Assembly: GCF_905404315.1 (NCBI RefSeq)
Contig: NC_066291.1
Location: 10,317,501-10,381,500 of the forward strand
Direction of reading: 5' to 3'
Source: Leptidea sinapis
Taxonomy: Eukaryota > Arthropoda > Insecta > Lepidoptera > Pieridae
Length of the DNA stretch: 64,000 nucleotides
In this document: positions 32,440 through 44,098 of the stretch, in pieces
Position numbering within the stretch: the stretch's first letter is position 1
Layout: each line of letters begins with the position of its first letter
Translations under genes and position numbers: made by a program
Notes under the pieces: generated by a model
Told to the model about the DNA's origin: nothing
Seen by the model: the letters and a program-made list of their open reading frames with translations, nothing else
Databases searched by the model: none

Positions 32440-32756
32440 TAATACGGAGCAAACGGGCAAGAGACTCATCAACCACCTATGGATCCGCCACACCAGGGAT
32501 CGAGAGATGTCGCCTGCCTTTAAGTTGGGTATATGCTCTAAGGTCTAGGTCCCTAAGTCGTATCAGTTCAGGAAAACTGCAACCGGCAATTAATTCCATA
32601 AAGTACGAGGCAAAAAGTTTCTCTCAAAGCACGTGGTTGTAGAATCCCAGACCTCAACATGATGTCGGTGGAACAAGTCTGAGCACATAGCCTTGTGATA
32701 TATGCGGTAGAAGATGCAGTGATATCTCACATCTCTACACAACGCCAAGTTAATGT
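32440..32756 (-). pseudogene. LINE 3' end, degenerate
   Basis: Minus-strand remnants read LALCRDVRYHCIFYRIYH, then VEVWDSTTTCFERNFLPR and a stop-bearing LPVAVFLN, matching ORF2 C-termini of the CR1/Jockey-type LINE. The 5' truncation lies at the same LAL.RDV codons as in the 26.4- and 54.0-kb copies. Confidence 0.8.
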
Positions 32757-33417
32757 ATTAAAATAATTCTTTACAAAAAACTATCTACAAGCAAAAAAAC
32801 ATAACTTTATGGAAGTGATAACTTCTTATGGGAGGGTAAGCCGCTTCGTAACGTAACGCGTTACGGCGCCAGTCTGTCTGGCCTCCCTTTCTCTCACGCA
32901 GCAGGCAGGCTCCTTCTATCTCACTCGAACCAATTGTTATTTTTATAGCATTAAATAATATACATACACAAATGTTTTTAAATAAATAACCATTCCTAAC
33001 ATTATCTCATTATATCATTCTCAAGTTAAACAATTTGAATATTAAATAGTTCAACTTTGATTAGTTTAAGTTATGACTCCTATCGGGCGTCCCAAGAGCA
33101 AAACGCAGCCCTTTTTTTTGAAATTTCTATGCTCAGTTTTCTAATAATCTCTTATATATTAAACAGCTCTATATTAATCGTACTTACTTGAGCAAGTAGT
33201 ATTTTCGCCGGGAATATCGTATAACGCGGAGAAATTTAATGACTCTGGGTTCATACAATAAGCAATTATTGAGACAAAAGCATTATTGGCGTATCTTAAT
33301 GAGGGAAAACACGACTTACATGAATTGAATTCTTATTCAATAATTAAAAAGCACCCGTGACGTAAGTTCGATCCTTACCAACGTGTTTTAGAAATCATAG
33401 TTCGATATTCGACTCTT
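32757..33417. other. No gene recognised
   Basis: Includes a CpG-rich palindromic stretch near 32850 (cgtaacgcgttacg) and AT-rich DNA. Confidence 0.45.
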
Positions 33418-33510
33418 TGTTAACGGCAACGCTCTAGTGATTCCTGTGATGTTGCAAGAAATTAACGGTCGCAGTGCTCAAATACCATCAGTCCTCTTCT
33501 GCTATAAATA
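33418..33510 (+). mobile_element. LINE 3' UTR sliver
   Basis: ACGGCAACGCTCTAGTGATT followed by cctgtgatgttgcaagaaat matches the end of the LINE ORF2 and its UTR. Confidence 0.6.
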
Positions 33511-33539
33511 ATTTATATTTCTAATTAATGGATATAACA

Positions 33540-33862
33540 CGGAAAGTGCTCAGAGATGTTCAACTTGATACCAGTAGCCAAATACCACTACTCAAAGTGC
33601 GAAATTCTACCCGTATCATGTTGACGTCTGGCATTCTCCAACCGCGCGTTTTGCCAGAAACTTCTTGCCTCAAATAACCACTTCGTGGAATCAATTACCG
33701 GCTGCAATGTTCCCGAACCGATACGACTTAGGGATTCCTAAGTCGTATCGGTTTTTCAAGCTTAGAACATACCTTAAAGGCCGGTACCACTTGACCTCTG
33801 GTATTGCAGATACCATAGACCTCACCATTTCCTAACACGTGAGTCTCTTACCAGTTTGACGT
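33540..33862 (+). pseudogene. LINE 3' end with a local palindromic duplication
   Basis: Frames give FYPYHVDVWHSPTARFARNF, LPQITTSWNQLPAAMFPN and RYDLG, then after an inverted duplication TYLKGR. It is a CR1/Jockey-type ORF2 C-terminus with frameshifts. The 33718-33751 segment consists of CCGATACGACTTAGG, GATT and the exact reverse complement, an extra not present in other copies. Confidence 0.8.
33718..33751. repeat. Perfect 15-bp inverted repeat inside a LINE relic
   Basis: 15-nt arms around GATT. The left arm is ordinary LINE sequence (codons for RYDLG) and the right arm is its reverse complement, so the duplication arose in place, most simply by template switching during DNA synthesis. 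Confidence 0.9.
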
Positions 33863-34845
33863 CTCTTATATAAAAAAGAGAAACGGTCAAAAGGACAATT
33901 CGATTACTTTCCATGTCGATAGGCTCTTTTTCACTGTTTTGGCAAAGAGAAATTGTAATTTTTTTTACATTAATTTGGTAGAAATGTACTTTATCTCAAT
34001 TCATCTACGTTTGAAATTATTTAAATTTAAATTAAGATTGACAGTTATTTTATAACTATTTAAAAAGGTGCACAATTATACAAGTCACTGAAACAACGAA
34101 AATTATAATAATATTCAATTGAAAATTATAAATTATACATGTAAAAAGAAGTAAGGAAGAAAAGATGGTGACGACCAGAAACATGTTAGCTCAAGCTACT
34201 TTGCTATCACAGAGGAAAAAAAACGATTGTTTTCACCAAGCCACAAAGTAAACCCAGATCAAAAAACTAATATATCACGTACATTAAACTCACTAACCAA
34301 ATACGAAAATGCAAGTTGGAGCAATCTAGAAATAGTACGAAGAACGCAAGGCACGACAAATAAACAAACATACAGTATTGTTTGCCGCTACATGGAATAT
34401 TTACGATGTCTACAAACAAAACATGAAGAAGCTAAGTGGTCTAAGTTAGCGCTAATTTAAGAGTTTGGCGCTGAGGCGGGCTGTGGCAGTGCCCTACGCC
34501 CCCGAGTCTGCCTCGCTGTCATAACTTACACCTTTCGCTGTAATGCTTTACGCCTTGTCCATAACGAAAGCGTACTTTGGCGCGGCCTGTTATTAATGTT
34601 ATCAAAGCCTTTATTTGTTCTTAGATTTTCGTTTTTTTTATTATTGTAATTTTCTTTATTAGTCAATATTTAAAGTTTGTATATCTGTAAATTATTTATT
34701 GAAATTGATCCCTCCTGAATCGAATTAGAAATGAGTAGTTCCGAAGGAGAACCAAAGTCACCAATATAGCCTAAATGATTGCGAAACTGAAGTGGCAGTG
34801 GGCATCCGTCGAACTATGTGCATATGTGCCCCAACATAACAAAAA
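33863..34845. other. No gene recognised
   Basis: A 77-codon frame at 34227-34460 is basic and lysine-rich but has no motif. A less AT-rich patch lies at 34470-34600. Confidence 0.45.
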
Positions 34846-34980
34846 TGAACCGATGATCTGATCAAGATCGCCGGAATACGTTGGATGAGGGTAGTGCAGG
34901 ACCGATCATCGTGGAGATCTTTGGGTGAGGCATTTGTCCAGCAATGGACGTCTACCGACTGATATGATGACGATGATCCC
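34846..34980 (+). pseudogene. RTE-type LINE 3' end
   Basis: Encodes DLIKIAGIRWMRVVQDRSSW and RSLGEAFVQQWTSTD then a stop and GATGACGATGAT. It is 5' truncated; the short frame is intact. Confidence 0.85.
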
Positions 34981-35837
34981 TCCCGGGTAAAGGCATCGTC
35001 TTAACCCTGCCAGTACTTCCGTGTCTGTTTTACCATCGATCATATCCTCAAATTTCTTCAATAATCAATTTTAACTAGAGTGGATTGAACAAGATAAACA
35101 CTGTCTATTTATTATTTATTTACGGTTAAAATTTAGGGCCGCAGGGCAGTAACAGTAATTAAATATAATTAATAAAACATACATTCTTCTCACAGATAGC
35201 CAAACAGATGAACAATAATCCATACATCTTCAAATAAATCTCAAAAAGGAAATCAAGTGCATTGATGCGGCTTCATAATTTCAAGCTGTCACTATCTGAT
35301 GCAATTAAAAATGCAGTTGGATAAAGAAAAGGATAGTAATTAGTAATTGTGGATCATTTTAATACGAATAACGAAAGGACTTTTCTGCACTTTCTCAAGG
35401 AGCAGTAAGTAGCGTCCGTTTTATTCCGCACCAGAGCGTTGAAGAGCAATTTTAACGCACACTCACTACGTATATTGCAATGAGGTAATAATGTACTACG
35501 TGCTAGAGAAGCTATTCCGAGCAAATCATGCGGCGTAACTTATTACAGCGGGCCAAGCACTTTGATATTCACATTCATTCAATGTTTAAGTTTGAGTTGC
35601 TAGATGTCAACAGGATGACATGGCGTTATCACTTAAATCGGCAAATTATAATTATAAATAAATAATTAGGTAGAGAAATGTCACTCCTTGATATTTAATT
35701 AAATTTTAAAGGATGCAAAACAGTATTTCAATACACATGAAGGCATATATTCAATAAAACCCAGCACTCCAATGCGTGTTATTGCTACAAACACTTAACA
35801 TAGACTAAGTGAGTTGGGCACAGCTGGCCATAACTTG
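34981..35837. other. No gene recognised
   Basis: AT-rich; nothing identified. Confidence 0.5.
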
Positions 35838-36065
35838 TAATTTTTTAATGGAAAAGGTGGACAAGCGAGCGTACAGTTCTCCTGGTGTTAAGTGATCACC
35901 GTCGCCCACATTCTCTTGCAAGACCAGAGGAATCACAGGACCGCGGAAATCACTCGCGATTTCATAAGTGTTGTCGAAGAGCGGTGATACGACAACTGGG
36001 GTTTTTTTAGTGGTAAATGCGCAATCTTGAGTCTTCTGGGAGTTAAATTGGACAAGGTTCATTTA
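35838..36065 (-). pseudogene. LINE relic joining RT region directly to 3' UTR
   Basis: Minus strand reads NLVQFNSQKTQDCAFTTKK and TPVVVSPLFDNT, which in an intact element lies just after the RT motifs. It then passes within a few codons to PVIPLVLQEN (3' UTR read-through). About 200 codons between are missing, so this copy suffered an internal deletion as well as 5' truncation. Confidence 0.85.
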
Positions 36066-37644
36066 CCCCATTCCGTGACCTTTTATTACAAACAATCAAG
36101 GCTAGTCTTTTCTAGTACAAAATACATTTTAACGCAATGGAATATCGTGACTGTTTCTGCGATGTAAGACGCAAGATGACTGAAGTCGGTGTGTTATGAC
36201 CTTAACCACAGCGAACAGCCTTTCCAGTATTAGACGTGGAGCATTCGCTTTATTCGGCGCGGCTTTTGTTTTCGAAATCTAATCAAAACATATATGCTCG
36301 CGGGGGAAACATTAGGCGGGGACATACCGTAATAACAGAGCAGATGTCGTGAGATATATAGCACGCGTATACAGAATTCGGGTTACACGTCTCGAAATCG
36401 ATATACGAAACACAGAAATCCTTTTAGATTACAATAAATGTTTTGCTATATCAATTTCTTTATTCAAAATGGTAAATATAATGGCAATAAAGGATCGCCA
36501 GAATAATAAAATAGTCCATATTTTAAGAAATATTACGTTTCAGGGTTTTATAAGATTTTAAAATGAAATAAAATTATTTCGCATCATATTTGGCTTACAT
36601 GGCAAGTCAAGGTGTCTCCATGGGAGAGAATGCCTGAAGTTGAAGGCTTCGTTTACATTATAATCGTACAAATAGCCATAAAGTAGAGAAAGAACAAAAT
36701 GATAACAGAACAAAAACTATCAATTGTAGGTATGTATGTGAGAGTGTGTCAGTGTGTTTTTGTACGCATATGTCAGAGAGAGAGAGAGTGAGAGTGACGA
36801 AATAAGGAAAAATATCACTTAAGTAAGTTATCATTGTTTGTGAGTTGTTTCAAAAGTAACTCTGTGTTATTATAATATAAAATATTTAGTGTACAGACGC
36901 GCATACGATTTTATTATATATATAGATGCATTGTTTGTAAACGCGTGGATGTCATCTGAGTAAGTATATTGAGTAACACACATAAACTTCAATACAAATA
37001 ACTTATATTTCAAGTAGGACATGTTCCACTCATGACGATAACCCTAAATCGTATTATCTGTCTCCTTTGTTTTTTTTAATTATAAGAGATTAAGGTTTAG
37101 GCAACATTTCTTTCAAACACAGTATGAATAACACTATGAAAATTATTCTTCAGAACAAATGGCTTATTCCGCTAAATTACATAATTTGAAATTCAAAACT
37201 ATACGGATGTACTCCATTGCGGCGAACATGCCAAAAGAGGCAATTTTCATACTTTCAGCGGGTCGGAGAAAACTCTCAAGAATATAAAACACATTTTTGA
37301 CTTTAGAAAGAATAATTCGGATCATAATAAACAGCGGTATAAAGACATCTTCACGCGAAAGATTAACTTCAAAGTATATAGTAGTAGCTTATGAGTATTT
37401 AAACGCACGCCTAGAAGGGATCATAACCTTTTCTTTTATATTTTGTTAAGAATTTGCTTATAAGTGATTGACGGAGATGGAAGTGTAAATTAGAACTTAG
37501 CAATGTCTTTACGTTAATTTTATTTACATAATAATATTAAACTTATAGGCTAAGTCGTATTTTCTTGGCGATTTTTTATGGAATTACGCTAAATTGTGAC
37601 ATCAGTTGAAATGTTGGTATACTTTTTAATGTTTATAATATCTC
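36066..37644. other. No gene recognised; (GA)n near 36775
   Basis: AT-rich DNA with a GAGA tract at about 36774-36797. A 70-codon frame at 36349-36561 has no motif. Confidence 0.5.
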
Positions 37645-38095
37645 TTTTTATACGCTTTATATTAGCTTCACCTGTATGTTTGTATGTTTGTAACCGACTT
37701 CTTTGGGCGCGATTTTGACCCACTTTAAACGGCTAGATTTCGTTCAAACTTTGTAGATTTATCGAGGACCGATGACATTACACTAATTTGACAAAAAAAT
37801 GAAAAATAAATAATAGTAAAAAAAACTAAAAAGCACGCTTTATATAAAATTCAACTAAAAAATAGAAAATAATGTTTATATTGAAAATAGTGTAAAAAAT
37901 AAATTATTTTACTGTAAAAAAAGCGTGGAGTGCTTTTTAAGATATTATTAAAATAATAATTCTTCTACAACCCACGCTTTTTTTACAATAATGTATATAT
38001 TTTTTACACTATTTCCAATTTAAATTTATTTTCTATTTTTTAGTTGAATTTTATATAAAGCGTGCTTTTTCGTTTTTTTTAAACTATTATTTATT
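37645..38095. mobile_element. Foldback repeat with 120-bp inverted arms
   Basis: Arms at 37807-37928 and 37972-38095 are reverse complements with a few differences (actaaaaagcacgctttata ... aaaaaaagcgtgg, abbreviated), around a 43-bp centre. Upstream, ATACGCTTTATATTAGCTTC and CTGTATGTTTGTATG also occur at 59570 in the same relative order. No coding. Probably a dispersed non-autonomous element. Confidence 0.7.
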
Positions 38096-38624
38096 ATTAG
38101 ACTACTTTTAACTCTCATGAATTCTTGCTAAAGGGAACTCCCTTGACTGTGTTAGTGCAGAAGACACCAATACGACTCTGGTTTTCCGTAGACCCTCGTG
38201 ACATTTGGAGCAGAGTGTAGACAGTTGCTGTAGTCTTGTTTCAAAAATAAATATATTACACAATTGCACATTATGTTATGTTGTATTTAAAAAAAATACG
38301 GGTTACACTCCGGGAGTCCGGCAGAACAAAGAGATGTAAATTAGTAATTAGTAGAGAACGTAATAAGAGGCTGCTTAAGTAAAAATTGAAATTTAGTTTA
38401 GTTTGAAACGTGCACTTATTTGCTATAAGTAGAAATAGTAGTAATCCGGTTAAGTTTGAAAGCGAACAGTTGCTTGAAACGTAGTGGACTTCTGCTATCT
38501 CCGTATTTTACAAGATTATAGCCGTCATCTGTCAATCTATCAATGACTGCACGTTTCATAAAATCGGTCGAATTAAAATGTTAAATTAAATTCATACTTT
38601 AACATTAACTTTTTTCTTTTCATT
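38096..38624. other. No gene recognised
   Basis: AT-rich; nothing identified. Confidence 0.5.
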
Positions 38625-38702
38625 TTTAAAATATTTCACGGCTGAGATTCGATCCCTCGACCTCACGGTGTTCTCAAACTCGCGTTCCAGAGTTTTCAAG
38701 AA
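38625..38702 (-). repeat. tRNA-derived SINE fragment (B-box part)
   Basis: The minus strand carries GGGATCGAATCTC (38656-38644), a B-box-like motif, with flanks matching 29645-29700. The A-box half is gone. Confidence 0.5.
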
Positions 38703-38817
38703 AATCTGTTAGGGCGTTTTGCCGGAAGGTGACAGGCTACTTTCCAGATTAATATGGCATAAGTATGTTCCTCCAAATAAGAGTGTATACCCGACACAAA
38801 GGCCGAGTACGAAGTTA

Positions 38818-39128
38818 CCAGTGGGAGGCTCCTTTGCACAGGATGCCGGCTAGATTATGGGTACCACAACGGCGCCTATTTCTGCCGTGAAGCAGTAACG
38901 TGTAAGCATTACTGTGTTTCGGTCTGAAGGGCGCCGTAGCTAGTGAAATTACTGGGCAAATGAGACTTAACATCTTGTCTCAACGTGACGAGCGCAGTTG
39001 TAGTGCCGCTTAGAATTTTTGGGGGTTTCAAGAATCCTGAGCGGCACTGCATTGTAATGGGCAGGGCGTATCAATTACCATCAGCTGAACGTCCTGCTCG
39101 TCTTGTCCCTTATTTTCATAAAAAAAAA
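38818..39128 (+). mobile_element. SINE-like repeat, near full length (reference copy)
   Basis: Starts CCAGTGGGAGGCTCCTTTGC, passes GGATGCCGGCTAGATTATGG, TTCTGCCGTGAAGCAGTAA, TTTCGGTCTGAAGGGCGCCG, ACTGGGCAAATGAGACTTAA and CATCAGCTGAACGTCCTGCT, and ends in ATTTTCATAAAAAAA. A long imperfect inverted pair (GCCGCTTAGAATTTTTG... and ...AATCCTGAGCGGCACT) lies in the distal third. No ORF. At least nine other copies occur in this window in both orientations. Poly(A)-like end and length suggest a SINE or a short non-autonomous LINE derivative. Confidence 0.85.
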
Positions 39129-40104
39129 GAATATGTATAGCGGTACAATGCACTCATAGTAGCGCGATAAAACACCACCATACCATATATCACCATATTA
39201 TCAAGAATGAGAGCTGCACTAATAAGGTCGTTGGATAAATTAATCAATTATTATCTTTATTATATTCTTATATGTCTTATACGTCCTCAACCAACTCCCT
39301 TACAATCTATTTACCAATCATTTTGATACATGAATACAGTTAAAGAATTTCAGAACCAATAGACACCAGTAGATACAATCTCAGATTAAAAAATACGATA
39401 GAGCCGATAACGGCCGCGCATATTTTACTATGTAGTAACAATTTATCTTATTCAAGTCTCGCGTCAGATGAGAGTAAGATAATATGTAGGTAATACAGTA
39501 CGCATGAGGCAATAGCTCTAGAGCTAAACATGATCAACACTAATTGAACCAGAAGATCATTTAATATTTTTGTAATATTTCCTATTTTTTTATTAAACTA
39601 AGTTTAAGGTTTTCTGTTCAAATAGTATTATTACTGTTATTTTTCACCAGTGCTGAGGCATTCTTGCATAAGATGCTAGCTAGGTGGCAACCACAGCAGT
39701 GTTTTAAAGAATTACAAAAGATCTTTTAGAAATTTTCGCCGCTTCGAAGGACCAAAAAATCAGGAAAATGATAAGATTTTGGAAGGATTACGTTGGTTAA
39801 CGTTTGAAATAGTTTTCTTAAATGCCTATATAGTGGCTCATATAGAATTTGCCCATTATTCACATATTATTTCAAGTGATAAAAAGAGGTAAGAGATAAA
39901 ATTATTGAAAAAAATTGTAATTATTCAAAATTATATCCATCATTACCTAAGAGGGAAGTAAAGCTTTTAAGTAGTTCTCTTCTTGTATTTGTATATTTTA
40001 CGTATTTTATTTTTTTAGAATTTCCAAAGTTTTTTAACTCTTTTAATTGGCATAGGCATCTAATTGTAACAAGCCGTTCGATTCCATTTTTGGAAGATAC
40101 CTAA
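39129..40104. other. No gene recognised; a decayed SINE-like sliver
   Basis: 39650-39700 (gctgaggcattcttgcataa) is a diverged 5' end of the SINE-like family; otherwise AT-rich and unassigned. Confidence 0.45.
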
Positions 40105-41081
40105 GTAACACTGAAAATTATTAGAAAATGAAAAACGGCTCGACACCTGCCATAGTCAAATATTCAACAGTCCGTTTTGCGGAGTGCGCAGAAGCATTGT
40201 CGTGGTGAAGGAGGATCCTGCTTCGAGGGTGCTGCTGTCGAATATTTTCCAAGACAACAGGCAAACAGAGATTGACATACCTGTCCGCAGTAAGTGTCCT
40301 TCCATCTTCTAGTACAACTGTCGCGAAATGATCTTTTCGACCAAAGAATGAGGCAATAATCTTTTTTCTTTGACATCTTCCTCTCTTTACCTTAGTTGGC
40401 CGATACTCGAAATGAAACACCCACTAAGCTTATTGTCTTTTGGTTTCGGGTTCGTAGCAATATATCCAGCTTTCATCACCTGTGACCATGTCAAATACAG
40501 CATTTGAGTCACCGCCGTTGAATTTATCTAACATTTTGTGACACCAGTCCATGCGAAGGTGTTTCTTGTCGTCGGTTAAAGAATGGGGAATCCATCTGGT
40601 ACAAAGCGCCTAAATATTCCAATGCCAATGCCTAGGCCCGTATCTACTGATAGGACACTCTCTTATCTTCCTCTATCATGCGTCGCACAGCACTGATGTT
40701 ATCTTCAGTAGTCGCTGTTAAAGGACGTCCCTCACGCAGATCATCACTGAGATTGCTACGTCCACGCTTAAACTCGTTAAACCAATTGTAAATAGTGGCA
40801 CGAGATGGGGCTCGTTAAGAAATACTAATCGCAGCCTATCATAGCTTTGTTGTTGGGTAAGCCCACACTGAAAGTCATAATAAATCATTGACCAAAATTT
40901 TCTCGCGTTAGTTTCATTTTCACATGTTGTGTTTTAGATTTGCCGCCAATTCACATAAACAATTGACAAATGAATGCAATATACTATATTAGGTTACCAA
41001 AGAGTTATTAAATTGAAATTCAAAAAAAGTTTTCATTAGCAATGTTTCTAACTCGCCAGTTCTTAGCATTTTCAGTGTTAC
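40105..41081 (-). pseudogene. Mariner transposase pseudogene with both terminal repeats
   Basis: Terminal inverted repeats GTAACACTGAAAATTATTAG (40105-40124) and GTAACACTGAAAATGCTAAG (inverted, 41081-41062). On the minus strand, fragments in several frames read FKRGRSNLSDDLREGRPLTA, MVTGDESWIYCYEPE (first catalytic Asp), ASFFGRKDHFATVVLEDGRT and RILLHHDNASAHSAKRTVEY (second Asp), as in DD34D mariners. The protein then stops abruptly after AGVE and runs into the terminal repeat, so the third Asp and about 80 C-terminal residues are deleted. At about 977 bp it is shorter than a usual 1.3-kb mariner. Confidence 0.9.
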
Positions 41082-41587
41082 CAACGTATAGAAAGTGATT
41101 CATATTTATTTGATTGCCTATTGAACTAAGATAACAAGAGTAACTTATCATATTAAACAGAAAGTTTTAAAAGTAGCTTCGTGTGTAAATGGGGTCATGA
41201 CTTGAATATTTTAATATTTGCAAGTTTAAACTAAATAAGCGTATTATCCGAGATCAGACGTCCTTAAACCAGATAATTTTAATATATTCCAGGTATTTTC
41301 GCTAGTTTGCATACATTAGAAAATAGCAAAATATATTTGTAACCAAATATTTGCTAATTGCAACATTGTAAATGTGTTGTGTTATACACTATAACAATGC
41401 TTTTAAAACAATATTAGTGTATCGTAAACAGAACTTGTGGGAGGTTATCCAAACCGGAAGATTAATAATAAAAATAAGACATAACAAATTATTATTAACA
41501 AATTTTATAGCGAATCGAAGATCTGTGTATGAAATATACAACAATAAACTGTGATTATACCCACTTCGAATAAATAGATTTTTTTTA
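41082..41587. other. No gene recognised
   Basis: AT-rich; overlapping short frames on both strands (41372-41643) without motifs. Confidence 0.5.
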
Positions 41588-41914
41588 ATGAAAAAAGGAC
41601 GAGACGAGCATGACGTTAAGCTGATGGTAATAAGTACGCCCATTACAATGTAGTGCCGCTATGGATTCTTGAAAAACCCTGATTCTGAGCGGCTTTACAA
41701 TTGCGCTCGTCACGTTGAGACATAAGATGTTTCTGTTTCTCTCATGTCAATGTCAAATGTCAAGTCTCATTTGCCCAGTAATTTCACTAGCTACGGCGCA
41801 CTTCAGACCGAAAAACAGTAATGTTTACACATTACTGCTGCTTCACGGCAGAATTAGGCGCCGTTGTGGTACCCATAACCTAGCCGGCATCCTGTGCAAA
41901 GGACCTCCCACTGG
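41588..41914 (-). mobile_element. SINE-like repeat, near full length
   Basis: The reverse complement follows the 38.8-kb copy throughout, with a small local expansion (gtcaatgtcaaatgtcaagt) near 41745-41765. Confidence 0.85.
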
Positions 41915-43754
41915 TAGAGTATTATCTGGTAGGTAAATATCGATTTAAAGAATAGAAATGAGCTTCTTTGCTATTTCTTTTCCATAAAGCTCAACCTTTC
42001 CCGAAGGGGTGGTAAATGTTAAAATGAACAAAACCTCTCACATTCATTAGAATCATTTTTGCACTCTGTCTATTGAAATAATTACACAGTTTAAGAAGTA
42101 AACATTGCAGAGTAGAAAATGTTCCATCGCTAACTAGCTCTTAAACAGATTGCAATCTGTTGCAATTTGAAAGTTATATTAAAGTTAATATCGTTATGTG
42201 AGAGATGCGAGGAAAAGTCTCGCATCTAGTCCTGTAATATAGCTCCAAGTTCAGAGAAAGACGTCAGCAGGTAAATTAATTAATAGTGCGCACCGGAGGA
42301 TCTTAAGAAACGGGAAACAAGAACGTAGACAAATAACTCTAAATTATCTCTCATAGAATGTTAGCTTTATTAATTACTTTTTTATTTATGTAACCCGTGG
42401 ACTACGATTAATTATTCTACCGAGAGATAATTTTTCAGTAACAATTAATCATGGCTTATACTTTGTTTGTTCGACGATTTTAGTCTGAGCATTCTTTAGA
42501 TAGAAAAAACCTTAAATAAGCCTACTTTATAAACAGTTTTTAAATTAGTGACAATAACGTTGAATAGTTTCTTATTGCGTAACTTTTTTGTATATGTTTT
42601 GTTTTATATCTCCACCAATTGCCAATGTATTTCAAAGGCGATCTACAGATAAATTTAATGTAAGATATAAATATTATTCCAAAGGGTGGAAAAGGATATC
42701 TTTAGCATTGAATATAAAGTTGAGTCAGCTTTTTAATATTAACTATTTTGTGTTAATGAGTCTTATTGTCCTTATTTAGAATTAATAAAGCATTAATGTT
42801 AATTTTAAAATATTTTTTTCTAACATAAATATACGGTCTTACAGTTAACATTTACGATTGTGCCGATATATATAGGTATCATGAATATAAGTTGACGTAA
42901 CCGCTGACACATCCAGCTCCATATGGCTTTAAGAGTTATTGTTTTCTCACGGAACATTTCATCGTGTGCAAATAACGTCACCATATCTCAATATTCTTAT
43001 TGCAGTAGTGACTAGTTGGACATTTATATTTTAGAAACCAACACACAACTTGTTTTATTACTAAACAAACAAAGTTTAGCTGCTGATAATATTGTTTTCT
43101 ATTTTGTAATTTGTGTGTATTTAAGTAACACCATGTGTTTTTTAATAACGAAAATAATAAATTCATTCGTATGTATGCAGTCAGTTATATTTTTGTGTTT
43201 TTGTGTCTGCGGAGGCGAGAGTTCAACATCTCGTAATTAAAAGTTAAATGGATTTGTAAGTCGCTTAAACATTCTCTTAATATCTCTCTTCCTAGTAGAA
43301 TAAATAATAGATACACAATAATATGGTATATTATCTCGTATTTAATATTGAATTAAGTTTAAGCCTCTTAATAAAATCTTCATTAGTAAAATTAAGAGCG
43401 CAAGAAACTCAGCGGTAATTTTTTTAGAATATTATTGTTTCTTCTCCTTCTTCCGGCTATGTGCTCTTTGGGGTGACGTCGGCACGAGGCGACTAAGGGA
43501 GACTCGCTTGGTGAACATAGTTGTTTAACGTATTATTAACTTCACTTCGATGAAGTTTACAGTTCTATCATGGGGTTTTAGAGAACGCTTTTTAATAAAC
43601 AAAATATAATAAACATTATGTAAAAGCATCACAGTTTACATTTTATTCGTGAAATAGCCTCGGGTACACGTAACGTGTTATAAATAAATATTTCTTAACA
43701 AATCTCCCAAGTTAACAAAAGAAAATATAAAATAATTATTAAGTATTACCCGCC
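41915..43754. other. No gene recognised; two short palindromes
   Basis: AACAGATTGCAATCTGTT (42144-42161) is a perfect 18-bp palindrome, and AGATGCGAG/CTCGCATCT (42203-42227) is a perfect 9-bp stem with a 7-nt loop. At 43390-43425 'cgcaagaaactcagcggt' resembles a LINE 3'-UTR phrase. Otherwise AT-rich. Confidence 0.5.
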
Positions 43755-44098
43755 GCGATGGAAAGCGTCCTGATGGAATGACGCTGGTGGCTTGGGCACG
43801 GGGAAGGGCGCTGATGTGGGACGCGACTTGCGTCGACACTCTAGCTCCTTCTCATGTCCAAGTTACATCAGTTGGTGCTGGGGCTACTGCTTCGACTGCC
43901 GAAGACAGCAAGCTTCGCAAATATGTTGGTCTCAGTGAGTCATACATCTTTGTGCCGTTTCGTGTCGAGACACTCGGCCCGCGGGGCCCAAAGGGTTGGC
44001 AGCTATTTCGGTCAATGGATCAGCCTAGCTATCCAGCGCGGAAATGCTGCCAGTACGCTTCCACGTAATGATAGTATTAATTTTATGCAGTCATAGTA
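43755..44098 (+). pseudogene. Fragment of a widespread repeat-encoded protein, nuclease-like motif
   Basis: Reads RRDGKRPDGMTLVAWARGRA, LMWDATCVDTLAPSHVQVTS, then FVPFRVETLGPRGPKGWQLF. After a frameshift near 44000 it continues SYFGQWISLAIQRGNAAS in another frame. The RPDG...WDATCVDT pattern belongs to proteins found in many copies in invertebrate genomes next to reverse-transcriptase-like sequences. The spacing RPD-(about 15)-D.T is reminiscent of a PD-(D/E)XK nuclease, though I cannot confirm that. Strongly less AT-rich than its surroundings. No intact start; about a dozen residues are also missing at the frameshift. Confidence 0.65.

Noticed and set aside
36774..36797. GAGA-factor promoter element
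   Set aside because: A plain (GA)n microsatellite with no neighbouring exon or initiator to support a promoter.
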